Source: Akkermansia sp. (lineage in GTDB: Bacteria > Verrucomicrobiota > Verrucomicrobiia > Verrucomicrobiales > Akkermansiaceae). Taken from it: a stretch of 64,000 bases of DNA. The first letter of the stretch is position 1; each line of letters opens with the position of its first letter. Made by a program: the position numbers and the translations under genes. The stretch covers positions 62,001 to 126,000 of the forward strand of contig JAUNHW010000001.1 of assembly GCA_030523775.1 (NCBI GenBank), read 5' to 3'. Under the pieces are notes generated by a model. It saw only the letters and a program-made list of their open reading frames with translations. It ran no database searches and was not told the origin of the DNA. Shown one piece after another: positions 29,275-36,959 of this stretch.

Positions 29275-30735
29275 TCAGGAGTTGTTGGTGAGCTTGAGCA
29301 CGGGCAGCCCCTGCACCGCATTCTGCCAGGCAGCGGCGGGCACGGTGAATTCCATGAAGGCGCGCGGCTCGTCCTGCCCGGGTTCCTCCACGCGGCGCAT
29401 GCCCACCTTCACATCCGGCTGGCCGAGGATGGATGGGGCCACGTTGTCAATCTGGTGGGCGGGAATGCGCAGCGTGTAGTCTTGCTGCACGCCGGCGGGC
29501 AGGAATACGTACAGCGCCTCACCCACCACGCTGGCGCCCACGCCCTCCGGCAGATCTATATCCAACACGCCGCGGCTCGCGTAGATGGCTTCGGAGTTCA
29601 CCTTCATCCAATCACCCACGCAGCGGAACACGCGCACCAGCGGCTCCGGGATGGAGCCGTCCGCCTTGGGGCCGATGTTGAGCAGCAGGTTGCCGTTCTT
29701 GGCGGCACACTCCTCCAGCTTGGCAATAATCTCCTGCGGGCTCTTGATATTCGTGTCCGCCATGCAGTAGCCCCATTTGTCACCAATGGTCATGCAGGCC
29801 TCCCAGTCCACGCCGGGGTATCCCTTGGCGGGGATGCGCTTCTCCGGGGAGGTGTAGTCGCCGTGCTTGCGGGGCAGGATTTCTCCATCGCGCGAGGCAT
29901 CAAACCCGGAGAGGTTGTAGAGGCGGTTGTTCATGATGATTCCTGGCTGCAGGGTGTGCGCCATGGTCATGAGCTCCGTGGCCTTCCAGGCGCGGTCGCC
30001 CTCTGCGGCACCCTGGGAGTAGTCCCACCACAGCACGCTGATGTCACCGTACTTGGTGAGCAGCTCGCGCACCTGGCTGTGCAGGTATTTCAGGTAGCTC
30101 TCCTGGTTGCGGGGAATCCCCTTCTGCTTGAGCATGGCCTCCTGGTCCTCCGGGTAGCAGAGGTCCGGGCAGATGGTGTTGTCGTAGTCCGGGTGGTGCC
30201 AGTCGATAACGCTGTGGTAGAAGCCGATCTTGATGCCGCGCTTGCGGAAGGAATCCGTGTACTCGCGCACAATGTCGCGCCCCACGGCCTTGCCGGCGCA
30301 GTAGTCGGTGGAATCCGTGTCGAACAGCCCGAACCCCTCATGGTGCTTGGTGGTGAGCACGGCGTACTTGCAGCCGGCGTAGGCGGCCAGCTCAGCCCAA
30401 GCCTCCGTGCAGCCGGGAGCGGGCTTGAACTTGGGCAGGGCCTCCGCGGCATAGGTATCCGTATCCAGCCGCAGGTTGCGCTGAATCCACTCGCCGCCGC
30501 CGAACTGCCCCTTGAAGAAGCCGCCCAGCCCGGAGTACAGGCCGTAGTGGATGAACATGCCGAACTTGGCATCACGCCACCACTGCATGCGGGCATCCCG
30601 CTGCTCTGCGGTTTCCTCCCACGGCAGCACCACCTTCTCCTGCGGCTTGGCCTCCGCCGCGGGGGCGGCATCTTGGGCGAACGCGCCCAATCCCAGGCCC
30701 GCCGCACAACATGCAAAAAGAGTCTTGGTTATCAT
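29275..30735 (-). CDS. Secreted GH29 alpha-L-fucosidase
   Basis: A 486-residue retaining glycosidase. Signal peptide cut near Ala20 (GLGAFAQ), then an Ala/Pro/Glu linker. The barrel contains WWRDAKFGMFIHYGLYSG, KYAVLTTKHHEGFGLFDT and the nucleophile Asp238 in ISVLWWDYS; NGNLLLNIGPKADGSIP marks the end of the catalytic domain, followed by a C-terminal beta domain. It releases alpha-linked fucose from glycoconjugates in the periplasm or outside the cell. With the GH95 enzyme it supports growth on fucosylated mucin or milk glycans. The promoter's -10 box ends 6 nt before the ATG. Confidence 0.94.
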   Translation of the reverse strand: MITKTLFACCAAGLGLGAFAQDAAPAAEAKPQEKVVLPWEETAEQRDARMQWWRDAKFGMFIHYGLYSGLGGFFKGQFGGGEWIQRNLRLDTDTYAAEALPKFKPAPGCTEAWAELAAYAGCKYAVLTTKHHEGFGLFDTDSTDYCAGKAVGRDIVREYTDSFRKRGIKIGFYHSVIDWHHPDYDNTICPDLCYPEDQEAMLKQKGIPRNQESYLKYLHSQVRELLTKYGDISVLWWDYSQGAAEGDRAWKATELMTMAHTLQPGIIMNNRLYNLSGFDASRDGEILPRKHGDYTSPEKRIPAKGYPGVDWEACMTIGDKWGYCMADTNIKSPQEIIAKLEECAAKNGNLLLNIGPKADGSIPEPLVRVFRCVGDWMKVNSEAIYASRGVLDIDLPEGVGASVVGEALYVFLPAGVQQDYTLRIPAHQIDNVAPSILGQPDVKVGMRRVEEPGQDEPRAFMEFTVPAAAWQNAVQGLPVLKLTNNS

Positions 30736-30741
30736 GTCCCC

Positions 30742-30769
30742 ACTCTAGCACACCCCCGCGCGGATGCAA
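30742..30769 (-). promoter_or_regulatory. GH29 fucosidase promoter
   Basis: -35 TTGCAT (30764-30769), 16-nt spacer, -10 TAGAGT (30742-30747). Transcription should begin at or within 1 nt of the ATG. Confidence 0.65.
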
Positions 30770-30804
30770 GGAGAAAACAACCTGCATGCGGAACCGGAAG
30801 GCGC

Positions 30805-32169
30805 CTATTTGGATATCCTGCGGATGATTTTGCGCTTGAGCTCGGTGAGGGGGAGGTAGCGCAGGGGGATATCCCAGAGGGTGGTGTTGGTGAGGACGGA
30901 TTTGCGGTGTGAGAAGGCATTGAACCCGGCCTTGCCGTGGTAGGAGCCTATCCCGCTTGGGCCCACGCCCCCGAAGGGGAGGCCGGGGACGGAGAGGTGC
31001 AGCAGAGTGTCGTTCACGCAGCCGCCGCCGAAGGGGAGGCTGCGCAGCAGGCGGCGGCGGTTCTTGAGGGAGGATGAGAAGATGTAGCACGCGAGTGGCT
31101 TGGGGAGGGCGCGCACAAAGCTCTCCGCCTCGTCCAGGTCCTTGATTTCAATCACGGGCAACAGCGGGCCGAAGATTTCCTGCTGCATGATGGGGGAGAG
31201 CAGGTTCACGCCGCCGATGAGGGTGGGTTCCACGCGCATGGTGTCCAGGCTGCCGCGGCCGCCGCTGAGCACGTGCGTGTCTTTCATGAGGGCGCCGAGG
31301 CGCGCCATGTGCTCGCGGGAGATGATGCGGGCGTACTCCGGGTTGTGCAGCGGGTCATCGCCGAGCATGGCCTTCACCTCTGCGGCAAAGGCGGCCACAA
31401 AGGCATCCCTCTTCCCGCGGGCCACGAGCACGTAGTCCGGCGCCACGCAGGTTTGCCCGGCGTTGACAATCTTGCCGAAGGCGATGCGGCGGGCGGCGAG
31501 CTTGATGTTGGCGGTGGCATCGATGATGCAGGGGCTCTTGCCGCCGAGCTCCAGGGTAACGGGCACCAGGTGCTCCGCGGCGGCGTGCATCACCTCCCTG
31601 CCGACGGCGGGGCTGCCGGTGAAGAAAATGCAGTCGAAGGGCTCGCGAACGAGCCCGCGCGCCACATCCGGCCCACCCTGCACCACGGCCACGTAGTCCT
31701 CCGAAAAGCGCTCGGCAACCATGCGGGCGAGCACGCCGTTGGTGCGCGGCGTATATTCCGAAAGCTTGAGCACACTGGTGCAGCCGGCGGCAATGGCGCT
31801 CACCAGGGGGTCCAGCGCCAGCAGCACGGGGTAGTTCCACGGGCTCACGATGAGCGCGCAGCCGTACGGCTCCGGCCGCACGCGGGAGAGCGCGGGAAAC
31901 AGGAACGGCGGCGTGAGCACCCGGCGCGTGCGCGACCAAGACCCCACGTGCCGCAAGGCGTGGCGTATGCTGCGCGCGAGCATGCCTATTTCCGTGAGCA
32001 GGGCCTCCTCCCGGCACTTGCCCAGGTCCGCCTGCAGGGCGTCGCAGAGCTGCGGGGTCCACTCCTGCAGGGCCTCCAGCAGGGAGCGCAGGGCGCGCTT
32101 GCGGAAACCCACATCCAGCGTGGCTTGGGATTGGAAGCGGCGGCGCTGTTTTTCCAGAACGGGGAACAT
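30805..32169 (-). CDS. Aldehyde dehydrogenase, class 3-like
   Basis: A 454-residue NAD(P)-dependent aldehyde dehydrogenase. Motifs: IVSPWNYPVLLALDPLVSA, FTGSPAVGREVM, the general base Glu in TLELGGKSPCIID, the nucleophilic Cys in NAGQTCVAPDYVL, and QEIFGPLLPVIEI. Length and SWN/FFTGS style fit the class 3 (fatty/aromatic aldehyde) group, with a C-terminal basic helix (LTELKRKIIRRISK) that may touch the membrane. It oxidises aldehydes to acids, often in lipid or detoxification metabolism. It follows the Sua5 gene by 14 nt and is probably its operon partner. Confidence 0.9.
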   Translation of the reverse strand: MFPVLEKQRRRFQSQATLDVGFRKRALRSLLEALQEWTPQLCDALQADLGKCREEALLTEIGMLARSIRHALRHVGSWSRTRRVLTPPFLFPALSRVRPEPYGCALIVSPWNYPVLLALDPLVSAIAAGCTSVLKLSEYTPRTNGVLARMVAERFSEDYVAVVQGGPDVARGLVREPFDCIFFTGSPAVGREVMHAAAEHLVPVTLELGGKSPCIIDATANIKLAARRIAFGKIVNAGQTCVAPDYVLVARGKRDAFVAAFAAEVKAMLGDDPLHNPEYARIISREHMARLGALMKDTHVLSGGRGSLDTMRVEPTLIGGVNLLSPIMQQEIFGPLLPVIEIKDLDEAESFVRALPKPLACYIFSSSLKNRRRLLRSLPFGGGCVNDTLLHLSVPGLPFGGVGPSGIGSYHGKAGFNAFSHRKSVLTNTTLWDIPLRYLPLTELKRKIIRRISK

Positions 32170-32183
32170 ACGGTGAACGGTGG

Positions 32184-33233
32184 TTACGGGTTGCGGTCTG
32201 CGGCGGCGCGGGTGAGGCGGTCCATCATGGCGGCGCCAAGGCCCACGGTGGGCAGTTCCTCCGCCACAATGGCGTCCACACCCTCGCACTCGTCCATGGC
32301 GCGCATCACGGCAAAGAGGCGCACGGCGGCCTCCGCCAGGCGCCCGCTGCCGGGGGAGAGTGACATCTTCTCCGCCCAGCAATCCATCTGCGCGAGCTTG
32401 GATTCGCCCTTGTAGGAGATGAGCCCGTACCGCACGCCGGGCTGCGGGGAGAACGGCCCGAAGGGGCTGCAGAGGGTGAGCGGCTTGCTCGGCGCGTAGT
32501 GGCTCCTGAGCTGGCCGGGCGCGTTCGGCGCGGCGGGGGTGTTTTCCTGCGTCCCCTTCTTGGCGGGCTTGATGACGCGGCAGACCTCGCGCAGCTTCTC
32601 GCGGGTGATGGGCCCCTCACGCAAGATGCGCACGGCGGGGTTGCCCTTGTCGTCCAGGCAGGGGGCCAGGATGGTGCTCTCCAGCCCCTCGGAGCAGGCT
32701 CCGGCGTCCAGCACCAGGGGGATGGCGCCGCCCAGCTCCTTGAGCACGGCTGCGGCAGACGTGGGGGAAATGTGGCCGAAACGGTTGGCGCTGGGCGCGG
32801 CCACGGGGTGGCCCAGGGCCTTGGCCACGCCGCGCATGGCCTCATGGCTGGTGACGCGGCACGCCACGGTGGGCAGCCCGCTGGTCACGATATCCGGCAC
32901 GCAGGCCTTGCGCGGCAGCACGAGCGTCATCGGCCCCGGCCAGAACTCCGCGGCCAGCGTGTCCACCAGCCCGCGCAGCTCCTCCGGCACATCGGCAATC
33001 TCATGCACGGCGGCGGCGTTGGGCAGGTGGCAGATGAGCGGGTCGAAATGCGGGCGCTCCTTCACGGCGAACACCTGCGCCACGGCATCCGCGTTGAAGG
33101 CATCCGCCCCCAGGCCGTACACCGTTTCCGTGGGTATGGCCACCAGCTGTCCCTCCGCCAGCAGGGCGGCCGCCTCGCGGTACGCCGCGCGGCAATCCTC
33201 CAGCGGGTCAATCTCCAAAACTCTCGTTTCCAT
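32184..33233 (-). CDS. L-threonylcarbamoyladenylate synthase, Sua5 type
   Basis: A 349-residue protein with a YrdC domain (VAIPTETVYGLGADAFN, KERPHFDPLICHL, FWPGPMTLVLPRK, VACRVTSHEAMRGVAK, PVAAPSANRFGHISPT) and a C-terminal Sua5 domain after SHYAPSKPL. It forms threonylcarbamoyl-AMP from threonine, bicarbonate and ATP, for t6A37 of ANN-decoding tRNAs. An ATG at 33245 is in frame but lies in the -10 box, so the ATG at 33233 is the start. Upstream gene of a two-gene operon with the aldehyde dehydrogenase. Confidence 0.93.
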   Translation of the reverse strand: METRVLEIDPLEDCRAAYREAAALLAEGQLVAIPTETVYGLGADAFNADAVAQVFAVKERPHFDPLICHLPNAAAVHEIADVPEELRGLVDTLAAEFWPGPMTLVLPRKACVPDIVTSGLPTVACRVTSHEAMRGVAKALGHPVAAPSANRFGHISPTSAAAVLKELGGAIPLVLDAGACSEGLESTILAPCLDDKGNPAVRILREGPITREKLREVCRVIKPAKKGTQENTPAAPNAPGQLRSHYAPSKPLTLCSPFGPFSPQPGVRYGLISYKGESKLAQMDCWAEKMSLSPGSGRLAEAAVRLFAVMRAMDECEGVDAIVAEELPTVGLGAAMMDRLTRAAADRNP

Positions 33234-33243
33234 CTGCGCGGGC

Positions 33244-33272
33244 ATGATAGCCCGCGCGGGCTGCGGTGTCAA
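33244..33272 (-). promoter_or_regulatory. Promoter of the Sua5 - aldehyde dehydrogenase operon
   Basis: -35 TTGACA (33267-33272), 17-nt spacer containing the palindrome CCCGCGCGGG, -10 TATCAT (33244-33249), 10 nt before the ATG. Confidence 0.7.
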
Positions 33273-33378
33273 CCTTCCCGCGCCCCGCCCTGCGGCATGC
33301 ACCCGCAACCCCGCCCGCCATGCAGCCTTGCGCGCCCTCATACAACTGCCGCGGCGCGCGCGGGATATTTCGTTTTGA

Positions 33379-33408
33379 TTGACAAATTGGCGACCGCGGC
33401 GGTAGAAT
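33379..33408 (+). promoter_or_regulatory. Promoter of the SGNH hydrolase pair
   Basis: -35 TTGACA, 18-nt spacer, -10 TAGAAT (33403-33408). The first ATG (33415) is only 6 nt later; a second in-frame ATG is at 33421. Confidence 0.75.
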
Positions 33409-33414
33409 GCTTGC

Positions 33415-34179
33415 ATGAGCATGAGAACCCTGATAGCCGCAGCATGCGCTGCTCTTGCACTGTGCGGCCCCTGCCGCGCCGATTCCCTCACCGATATGAA
33501 CGCCAGAAACGCCAAACTGCCGGACTACAAGGCCCTGCACACCAAGATAGACAACTTCTCCAAGCCGATGATGTGGCTGTTCGTGGGCGACAGCATCACG
33601 CACGGCTGCATGCACACGCGCACGGAGCGCAATTTCGTGGAGCACTGGATGGAGATTGTGAAGTGGGAATACGGCCCCAAACCCGGCACGCGAAAGGACG
33701 ACATCGTCATCAACACCGGCGTGAGCGGGGAAACCGCCACGGGCTTCCTCCCCAACGCCAAGTGGAGGCTCGGCCAGTTCAAGCCGGATGTGGTGTTCAT
33801 CAAGTTCGGCATCAACGATGCCAACAAGATAGGCGATGTTGAAAAGTTCAAGAAGGACCTGACATCCATTGTGGGCATGGTGCGCAAGGCGAAGGCCATA
33901 CCCGTGCTGCAGGTGCCCATGCTCACCACGGACGGGCAGGCCAAGCGCCCCGCCTACGCGGAGGCCGTGCGCGCCGTGGCGGACAAGGAGAAATGCCTGC
34001 TGGTGGACCACGCCGCCCACTGGAAAGAGGCCTCCGGCAGCGACACCGCCAAGGCGGAATGGATGAACAACACTCTCCACCCCAACGCACTCGGCCACCG
34101 CATCATGGCCTACACCATCGCCAGGGAGCTCGGCATCCAGCCCAAGAACAGCCCCACCCTCAAGCTGCCCACGCCGTAG
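33415..34179 (+). CDS. Secreted SGNH/GDSL-type hydrolase, copy 1
   Basis: A 254-residue protein with a signal peptide (MRTLIAAACAALALCGPCRA). SGNH blocks: FVGDSITHG (nucleophile Ser of block I), the Gly in NTGVSGETATGF, FIKFGINDAN (block III with Asn) and LHPNALGH (catalytic His of block V). The Asp that normally precedes the His by three (DxxH) is Asn here (NTLH), so it may use a Ser-His dyad. Likely an esterase, perhaps a carbohydrate deacetylase acting on glycan acetyl groups outside the membrane. The paralogue follows 18 nt downstream. The promoter predicts a leaderless mRNA. Confidence 0.85.
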   Translation: MSMRTLIAAACAALALCGPCRADSLTDMNARNAKLPDYKALHTKIDNFSKPMMWLFVGDSITHGCMHTRTERNFVEHWMEIVKWEYGPKPGTRKDDIVINTGVSGETATGFLPNAKWRLGQFKPDVVFIKFGINDANKIGDVEKFKKDLTSIVGMVRKAKAIPVLQVPMLTTDGQAKRPAYAEAVRAVADKEKCLLVDHAAHWKEASGSDTAKAEWMNNTLHPNALGHRIMAYTIARELGIQPKNSPTLKLPTP

Positions 34180-34197
34180 CGCAACCACCGTACAGCC

Positions 34198-34995
34198 ATG
34201 GGAAGACGCAGCCACATTGTTCTGTCCGCTCTGCTGTCCGCGGCACTCTGTGCGGGGTGCTGGGCAAAAACGGCGGACGAGATTTTGCAGCGCAACAAAA
34301 AACTCCCCGACTATGCGGCCTTGCACAAAAAGCTCGATGACTACAAAAAATCCATGATATGGATTTTCGTGGGCAACAGTGTTACGCAGGGTGCCATGCA
34401 CACGTACGGACAGCGCTCGTACGAGGAGCATATGGCGGAAATCATACGCTGGGAATACAAGCGCGGCGTGGGTGACCGCATGGGGGACCTTTTTATCAAC
34501 ACTGCGGAAAGCGGTGAGGAAACCAACCGTTTCTTCAAAAAAGAGGAGTGGCAGCTCGGGCAATTCAAGGCGGACATCGTTTTTGTCTACCTGGGCAACA
34601 AAGTGAATCCCGAGAAAAAATACCAAGAGCACCTCGCCAACATTGTGGAGCATATTCGCAAACACGGGGCCATTCCCGTGCTGGAAGTGCCATGCCCCTC
34701 TCCAACCCAAAGAAAAGCCTGCGATTCCGTGAGACTTGTCGCAGACCAACAAAAATGCCTGCTGGTGGACCATCAGGCCTATTGGCAGGAGCTCTGCGGC
34801 GGTAATGGCGACAAGCCCGAATGGAAAAGCAACGTCTGGCATCCCAATGGAACCGGGCATCTGGTAATGGCGCACGCCATTGTCAAGGAACTGGGCATCG
34901 AGCTTCAGGGAAGCCGGGTGTTGGCCCTACCCATAGCCGGCATGGAACCCGGGCAGGCAGGAAAGCCCCATACATCCCCCTCCCCCAAAAAGTAA
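34198..34995 (+). CDS. Secreted SGNH-like protein, degenerate copy 2
   Basis: A 265-residue paralogue of the gene before it, with signal peptide (HIVLSALLSAALCAGCWA). The alignment holds over the full length (RNKKLPDYAALHKKLDDY against RNAKLPDYKALHTKIDNF). Block I is FVGNSVTQG (GDS changed to GNS, Ser kept), block III is VYLGNKVNPE and has lost the GxND motif, and block V keeps WHPNGTGH. Activity is therefore doubtful. It is less GC-rich than copy 1 and has an extra Pro/Lys tail. Expression probably depends on the promoter of copy 1. Confidence 0.8.
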   Translation: MGRRSHIVLSALLSAALCAGCWAKTADEILQRNKKLPDYAALHKKLDDYKKSMIWIFVGNSVTQGAMHTYGQRSYEEHMAEIIRWEYKRGVGDRMGDLFINTAESGEETNRFFKKEEWQLGQFKADIVFVYLGNKVNPEKKYQEHLANIVEHIRKHGAIPVLEVPCPSPTQRKACDSVRLVADQQKCLLVDHQAYWQELCGGNGDKPEWKSNVWHPNGTGHLVMAHAIVKELGIELQGSRVLALPIAGMEPGQAGKPHTSPSPKK

Positions 34996-35019
34996 AAGAC
35001 GGAAACCGACCGCAGTCAC

Positions 35020-35061
35020 GAGGCCTCCGGCAGCGCCACCGCCAGGGAGGAATGGATGAAG
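35020..35061 (+). repeat. Vestige of a third SGNH hydrolase copy
   Basis: These 42 bases match 34027-34068 inside copy 1 at 38 positions (both start GAGGCCTCCGGCAGCG). They lie 24 nt after copy 2, outside any gene. The fragment corresponds to the EASGS...EWMN stretch just before the catalytic His. It is best read as the remains of another tandem copy. Confidence 0.7.
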
Positions 35062-35076
35062 CGAGTCCTGCAAACT

Positions 35077-35976
35077 TCACCGGTTCCTGCGGCGGCGGAT
35101 GGAGAGGGCGGCCAGAGCCGGCAACACAAGCGCGGCGGGAGAGGGTTCCGGGATGCGCGGCATGGTGGACTGTATCCAGGAGAAATCGCTGATATACACG
35201 TCCTCGCCCAGATATTTCCCTCCGCCCGGCAGCACGTCCTCGCTCTCGATGTGCAGCACGTTCAGTTCCGTGGAAAATCCCTCCCACACCTCCACGAGCA
35301 TATCCTTGGCCTCACAAGTGACGGAGAAGAGGCCGTGCTGCCCCACGCGCCCATCGTCTGAATCCGTGAGATACATCCGGGTGATGTCGCCGGAATCATT
35401 GCACACCACGCCCCAGAGCGTGAGGCTGTGGGAGAAGGTGGGGGAGCAGATACCCAGGGTGACACCGCAGCCGGACGTGAGGGCATCCACAATGGCGGCA
35501 CCCATTGCCGCTCCATCGGCCCACGCGCCGCTCGCCCAGAAGTAGTCTATGCCGCCTGCGGTGCTCACCAGCTCCCTGTAGTACCCGCCCTGCGTGCGGC
35601 CGTATTCGGAGATATGGTACCAGTCCTCATCAATGGTGCCGTCCAGGTACCAGTGGAAGGCGTCCGTCTCATAGCCGCCGTAGTCTCCCCCCGCATCGCG
35701 GTCGAGATTGCCGAAGGACTGAACGAATGTGCTCCAGATGGCATCACACCCCTGCGGCGCGCCGCTTGCCAGCGCCAGCTCCGCGTTCCTGTCCTGCCAC
35801 CAGGCGAGTATGTTGGAGGATGATGCCGCCCAGCACAGCTCGTCGTCCACACCATCGAAGTCTTTGTTGACATCATACCACCCCGTCTCGGCGTTCACGC
35901 CCTGCGTCCATACCTCCCCCGCCGTGCCGATGGAAGCGCAGCAGCACAGCAAAAGCCCTGTCAAGCGCGTTTTCAT
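35077..35976 (-). CDS. Secreted IdeS/Mac-like cysteine protease with PEP-CTERM anchor
   Basis: A 299-residue protein: signal peptide (to about residue 20), catalytic region, and a C-terminal PEP-CTERM signal (IPEPSPAALVLPALAAL then RRRRNR). GWYDVNKDFDG and DDELCWAASSSNILAWW match the start of streptococcal IdeS, and SHSLTLWGVV with MYLTDSDDG matches its His/Asp region. Putative residues: Lys38, Cys48, His183, Asp205, Asp207. The Lys-Cys spacing (10) and His-Asp spacing (22) equal those of IdeS (Lys84/Cys94, His262/Asp284). IdeS cleaves the IgG hinge; the target here is unknown. PEP-CTERM suggests sorting by an exosortase, which is not in this window. A GGAG site precedes the ATG. Confidence 0.78.
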   Translation of the reverse strand: MKTRLTGLLLCCCASIGTAGEVWTQGVNAETGWYDVNKDFDGVDDELCWAASSSNILAWWQDRNAELALASGAPQGCDAIWSTFVQSFGNLDRDAGGDYGGYETDAFHWYLDGTIDEDWYHISEYGRTQGGYYRELVSTAGGIDYFWASGAWADGAAMGAAIVDALTSGCGVTLGICSPTFSHSLTLWGVVCNDSGDITRMYLTDSDDGRVGQHGLFSVTCEAKDMLVEVWEGFSTELNVLHIESEDVLPGGGKYLGEDVYISDFSWIQSTMPRIPEPSPAALVLPALAALSIRRRRNR

Positions 35977-35987
35977 TTCTCTCCCCT

Positions 35988-36015
35988 AGCGTACCAGCCC
36001 GCAGCGGGTTGTCAA
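35988..36015 (-). promoter_or_regulatory. Promoter of IdeS-like protease 1
   Basis: -35 TTGACA (36010-36015), 16-nt spacer, -10 TACGCT (35988-35993), 11 nt before the ATG. The 29 bases 35988-36016 match the promoter of protease 2 (38763-38791) at 26 positions. Confidence 0.7.
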
Positions 36016-36043
36016 GACGTCATATCGCGCCGCCCCCGCGCAG

Positions 36044-36475
36044 TCACGCTGCGGCTTGACAGGCCGCGGCGGCCTGTGGCATGATGCCACCCGCACCACG
36101 GCTCCGTCGTTCAATGGATAGGACGAAGGTTTCCGGTACCTTTGATGTGGGTTCGATTCCCGCCGGAGCTATGGAGGATGCGCGAATCCGCGGATTGTTG
36201 CGCGGGTGCCGCCAGGATAAAGGATTCACCGTCGCTGGCGGGTTGGAGCTGGTCGCGTTCAAGCCGAAGAGCCAATCGGGCGTGATGGCGGGCCAATACG
36301 TCCGCTGCTCCCGCTGCATGAAAGCGTTGATGATATCCTTCTCGCAGTAGTCATCCTCGGCAAAGCCGCTCATGTAGCCCAGACTGTCCCCGCAGCTCAC
36401 TCCGTCAAACGCCGTGCGGATGCGCTCAGCCAGCTCCTGCTGCGTGGGTGTCAGCTCACGGCGGCGGTGCGTCAC
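36044..36475 (-). CDS. Truncated small protein overlapping tRNA-Arg on the other strand
   Basis: A 143-codon frame with a GTG start that overlaps the stop of the preceding membrane-protein gene (GTGA), so it is translationally coupled. Only the first 73 residues or so look like protein (LTPTQQELAERIRTAFDGV, SGFAEDDYCEKDIINAF, WPAITPDWLFGLNA). From 36256 downward the frame runs through a duplicated piece of the IdeS-like protease 2 gene and then antisense to tRNA-Arg. The original 3' end seems to have been lost by that insertion. No family recognised. Confidence 0.5.
   Translation of the reverse strand: MTHRRRELTPTQQELAERIRTAFDGVSCGDSLGYMSGFAEDDYCEKDIINAFMQREQRTYWPAITPDWLFGLNATSSNPPATVNPLSWRHPRNNPRIRASSIAPAGIEPTSKVPETFVLSIERRSRGAGGIMPQAAAACQAAA
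36056..36085 (+). promoter_or_regulatory. tRNA-Arg promoter
   Basis: -35 TTGACA (36056-36061), 18-nt GC-rich spacer, -10 CATGAT (36080-36085), 14 nt before the tRNA. It is divergent from the protease 1 promoter, 40 nt between -35 boxes. Confidence 0.6.
36100..36171 (+). tRNA. tRNA-Arg (anticodon CCG)
   Basis: A complete 72-nt cloverleaf: acceptor GGCTCCG with CGGAGCT (first pair a G-U wobble), D arm GTTC/GGAC, anticodon stem AAGGT/ACCTT around loop TTCCGGT (anticodon CCG, reads CGG), T arm GTGGG-TTCGATT-CCCGC, discriminator A. CCA is not encoded and must be added later. The site is a junction between duplicated fragments, as tRNA genes often are. Confidence 0.95.
36213..36256 (-). repeat. 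Duplicated 3' end of the IdeS-like protease 2 gene
   Basis: These 44 bases match 36978-37021 at 42 positions, in the same orientation. On the minus strand the copy encodes DQLQPASDGESFIL against DQLQPAGDGESFILPPP at the C-terminus of protease 2. It lies 42 nt beyond the tRNA, inside the 3' part of a truncated reading frame. Confidence 0.85.
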
Positions 36476-36942
36476 AGCTCCAAATCCGCGCGGCGCTTGC
36501 CATCGGGGGTGTAGAACTTCTGGCCGCGGAGGGCGGGAGGGTAGAGGATGTTGGAATCAAAGGTCGACTTGAAGCCGGGAGTCCACTCGATGCCGAATTC
36601 GGCTAGCAGGGAGACACATTTCGCCTCCACCTCCTGAAAAAGAGCGAACTCATGCGCGGTTTGGTCGGTGTAAATGAACAGCAGGTGGTGGTTCTCGTCA
36701 ATCTCCAGGGCGTCATCCTCCCACCATTCGACCAGGTAACGCAGCTCGCCCGCCGCCAAGCGCTGCCGGATTTGCGGTTCGCATTCCGCCAAGAGGTTGC
36801 ACTCCCTCTCCATGGCAGCCTGCATCCTTCGTTCCCATTCCTCCTCCCGGCGTTTCCGCAATCGGGGTGTTGGGCAATAGAGGAGAACAACGAAGTATAC
36901 GCCGAGGCAACACAAAGCCAGGAATAGAGTGAGACTGTTCAT
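36472..36942 (-). CDS. Small single-pass membrane protein, unknown function
   Basis: A 156-residue protein with one N-terminal transmembrane helix (MNSLTLFLALCCLGVYFVVL) followed by a strongly charged helix (LRKRREEEWERRMQAAMERE) and a soluble domain (YLVEWWEDDALEIDENHHLL, FGIEWTPGFKSTF). No family recognised. A TTG at 36963 overlaps the stop of protease 2 (TTGA) and could be the real start, adding 7 residues. It lies between protease 2 and the truncated small protein in one operon, so it may serve the protease. Confidence 0.6.
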   Translation of the reverse strand: MNSLTLFLALCCLGVYFVVLLYCPTPRLRKRREEEWERRMQAAMERECNLLAECEPQIRQRLAAGELRYLVEWWEDDALEIDENHHLLFIYTDQTAHEFALFQEVEAKCVSLLAEFGIEWTPGFKSTFDSNILYPPALRGQKFYTPDGKRRADLEL

Positions 36943-36959
36943 TGCCTTCAGTGGATTTT

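Noticed and set aside
36185..36196. 12-nt palindrome AATCCGCGGATT after tRNA-Arg as a terminator or attachment site
   Set aside because: It has no loop, no T tract and no second copy in the window, so neither role is supported.
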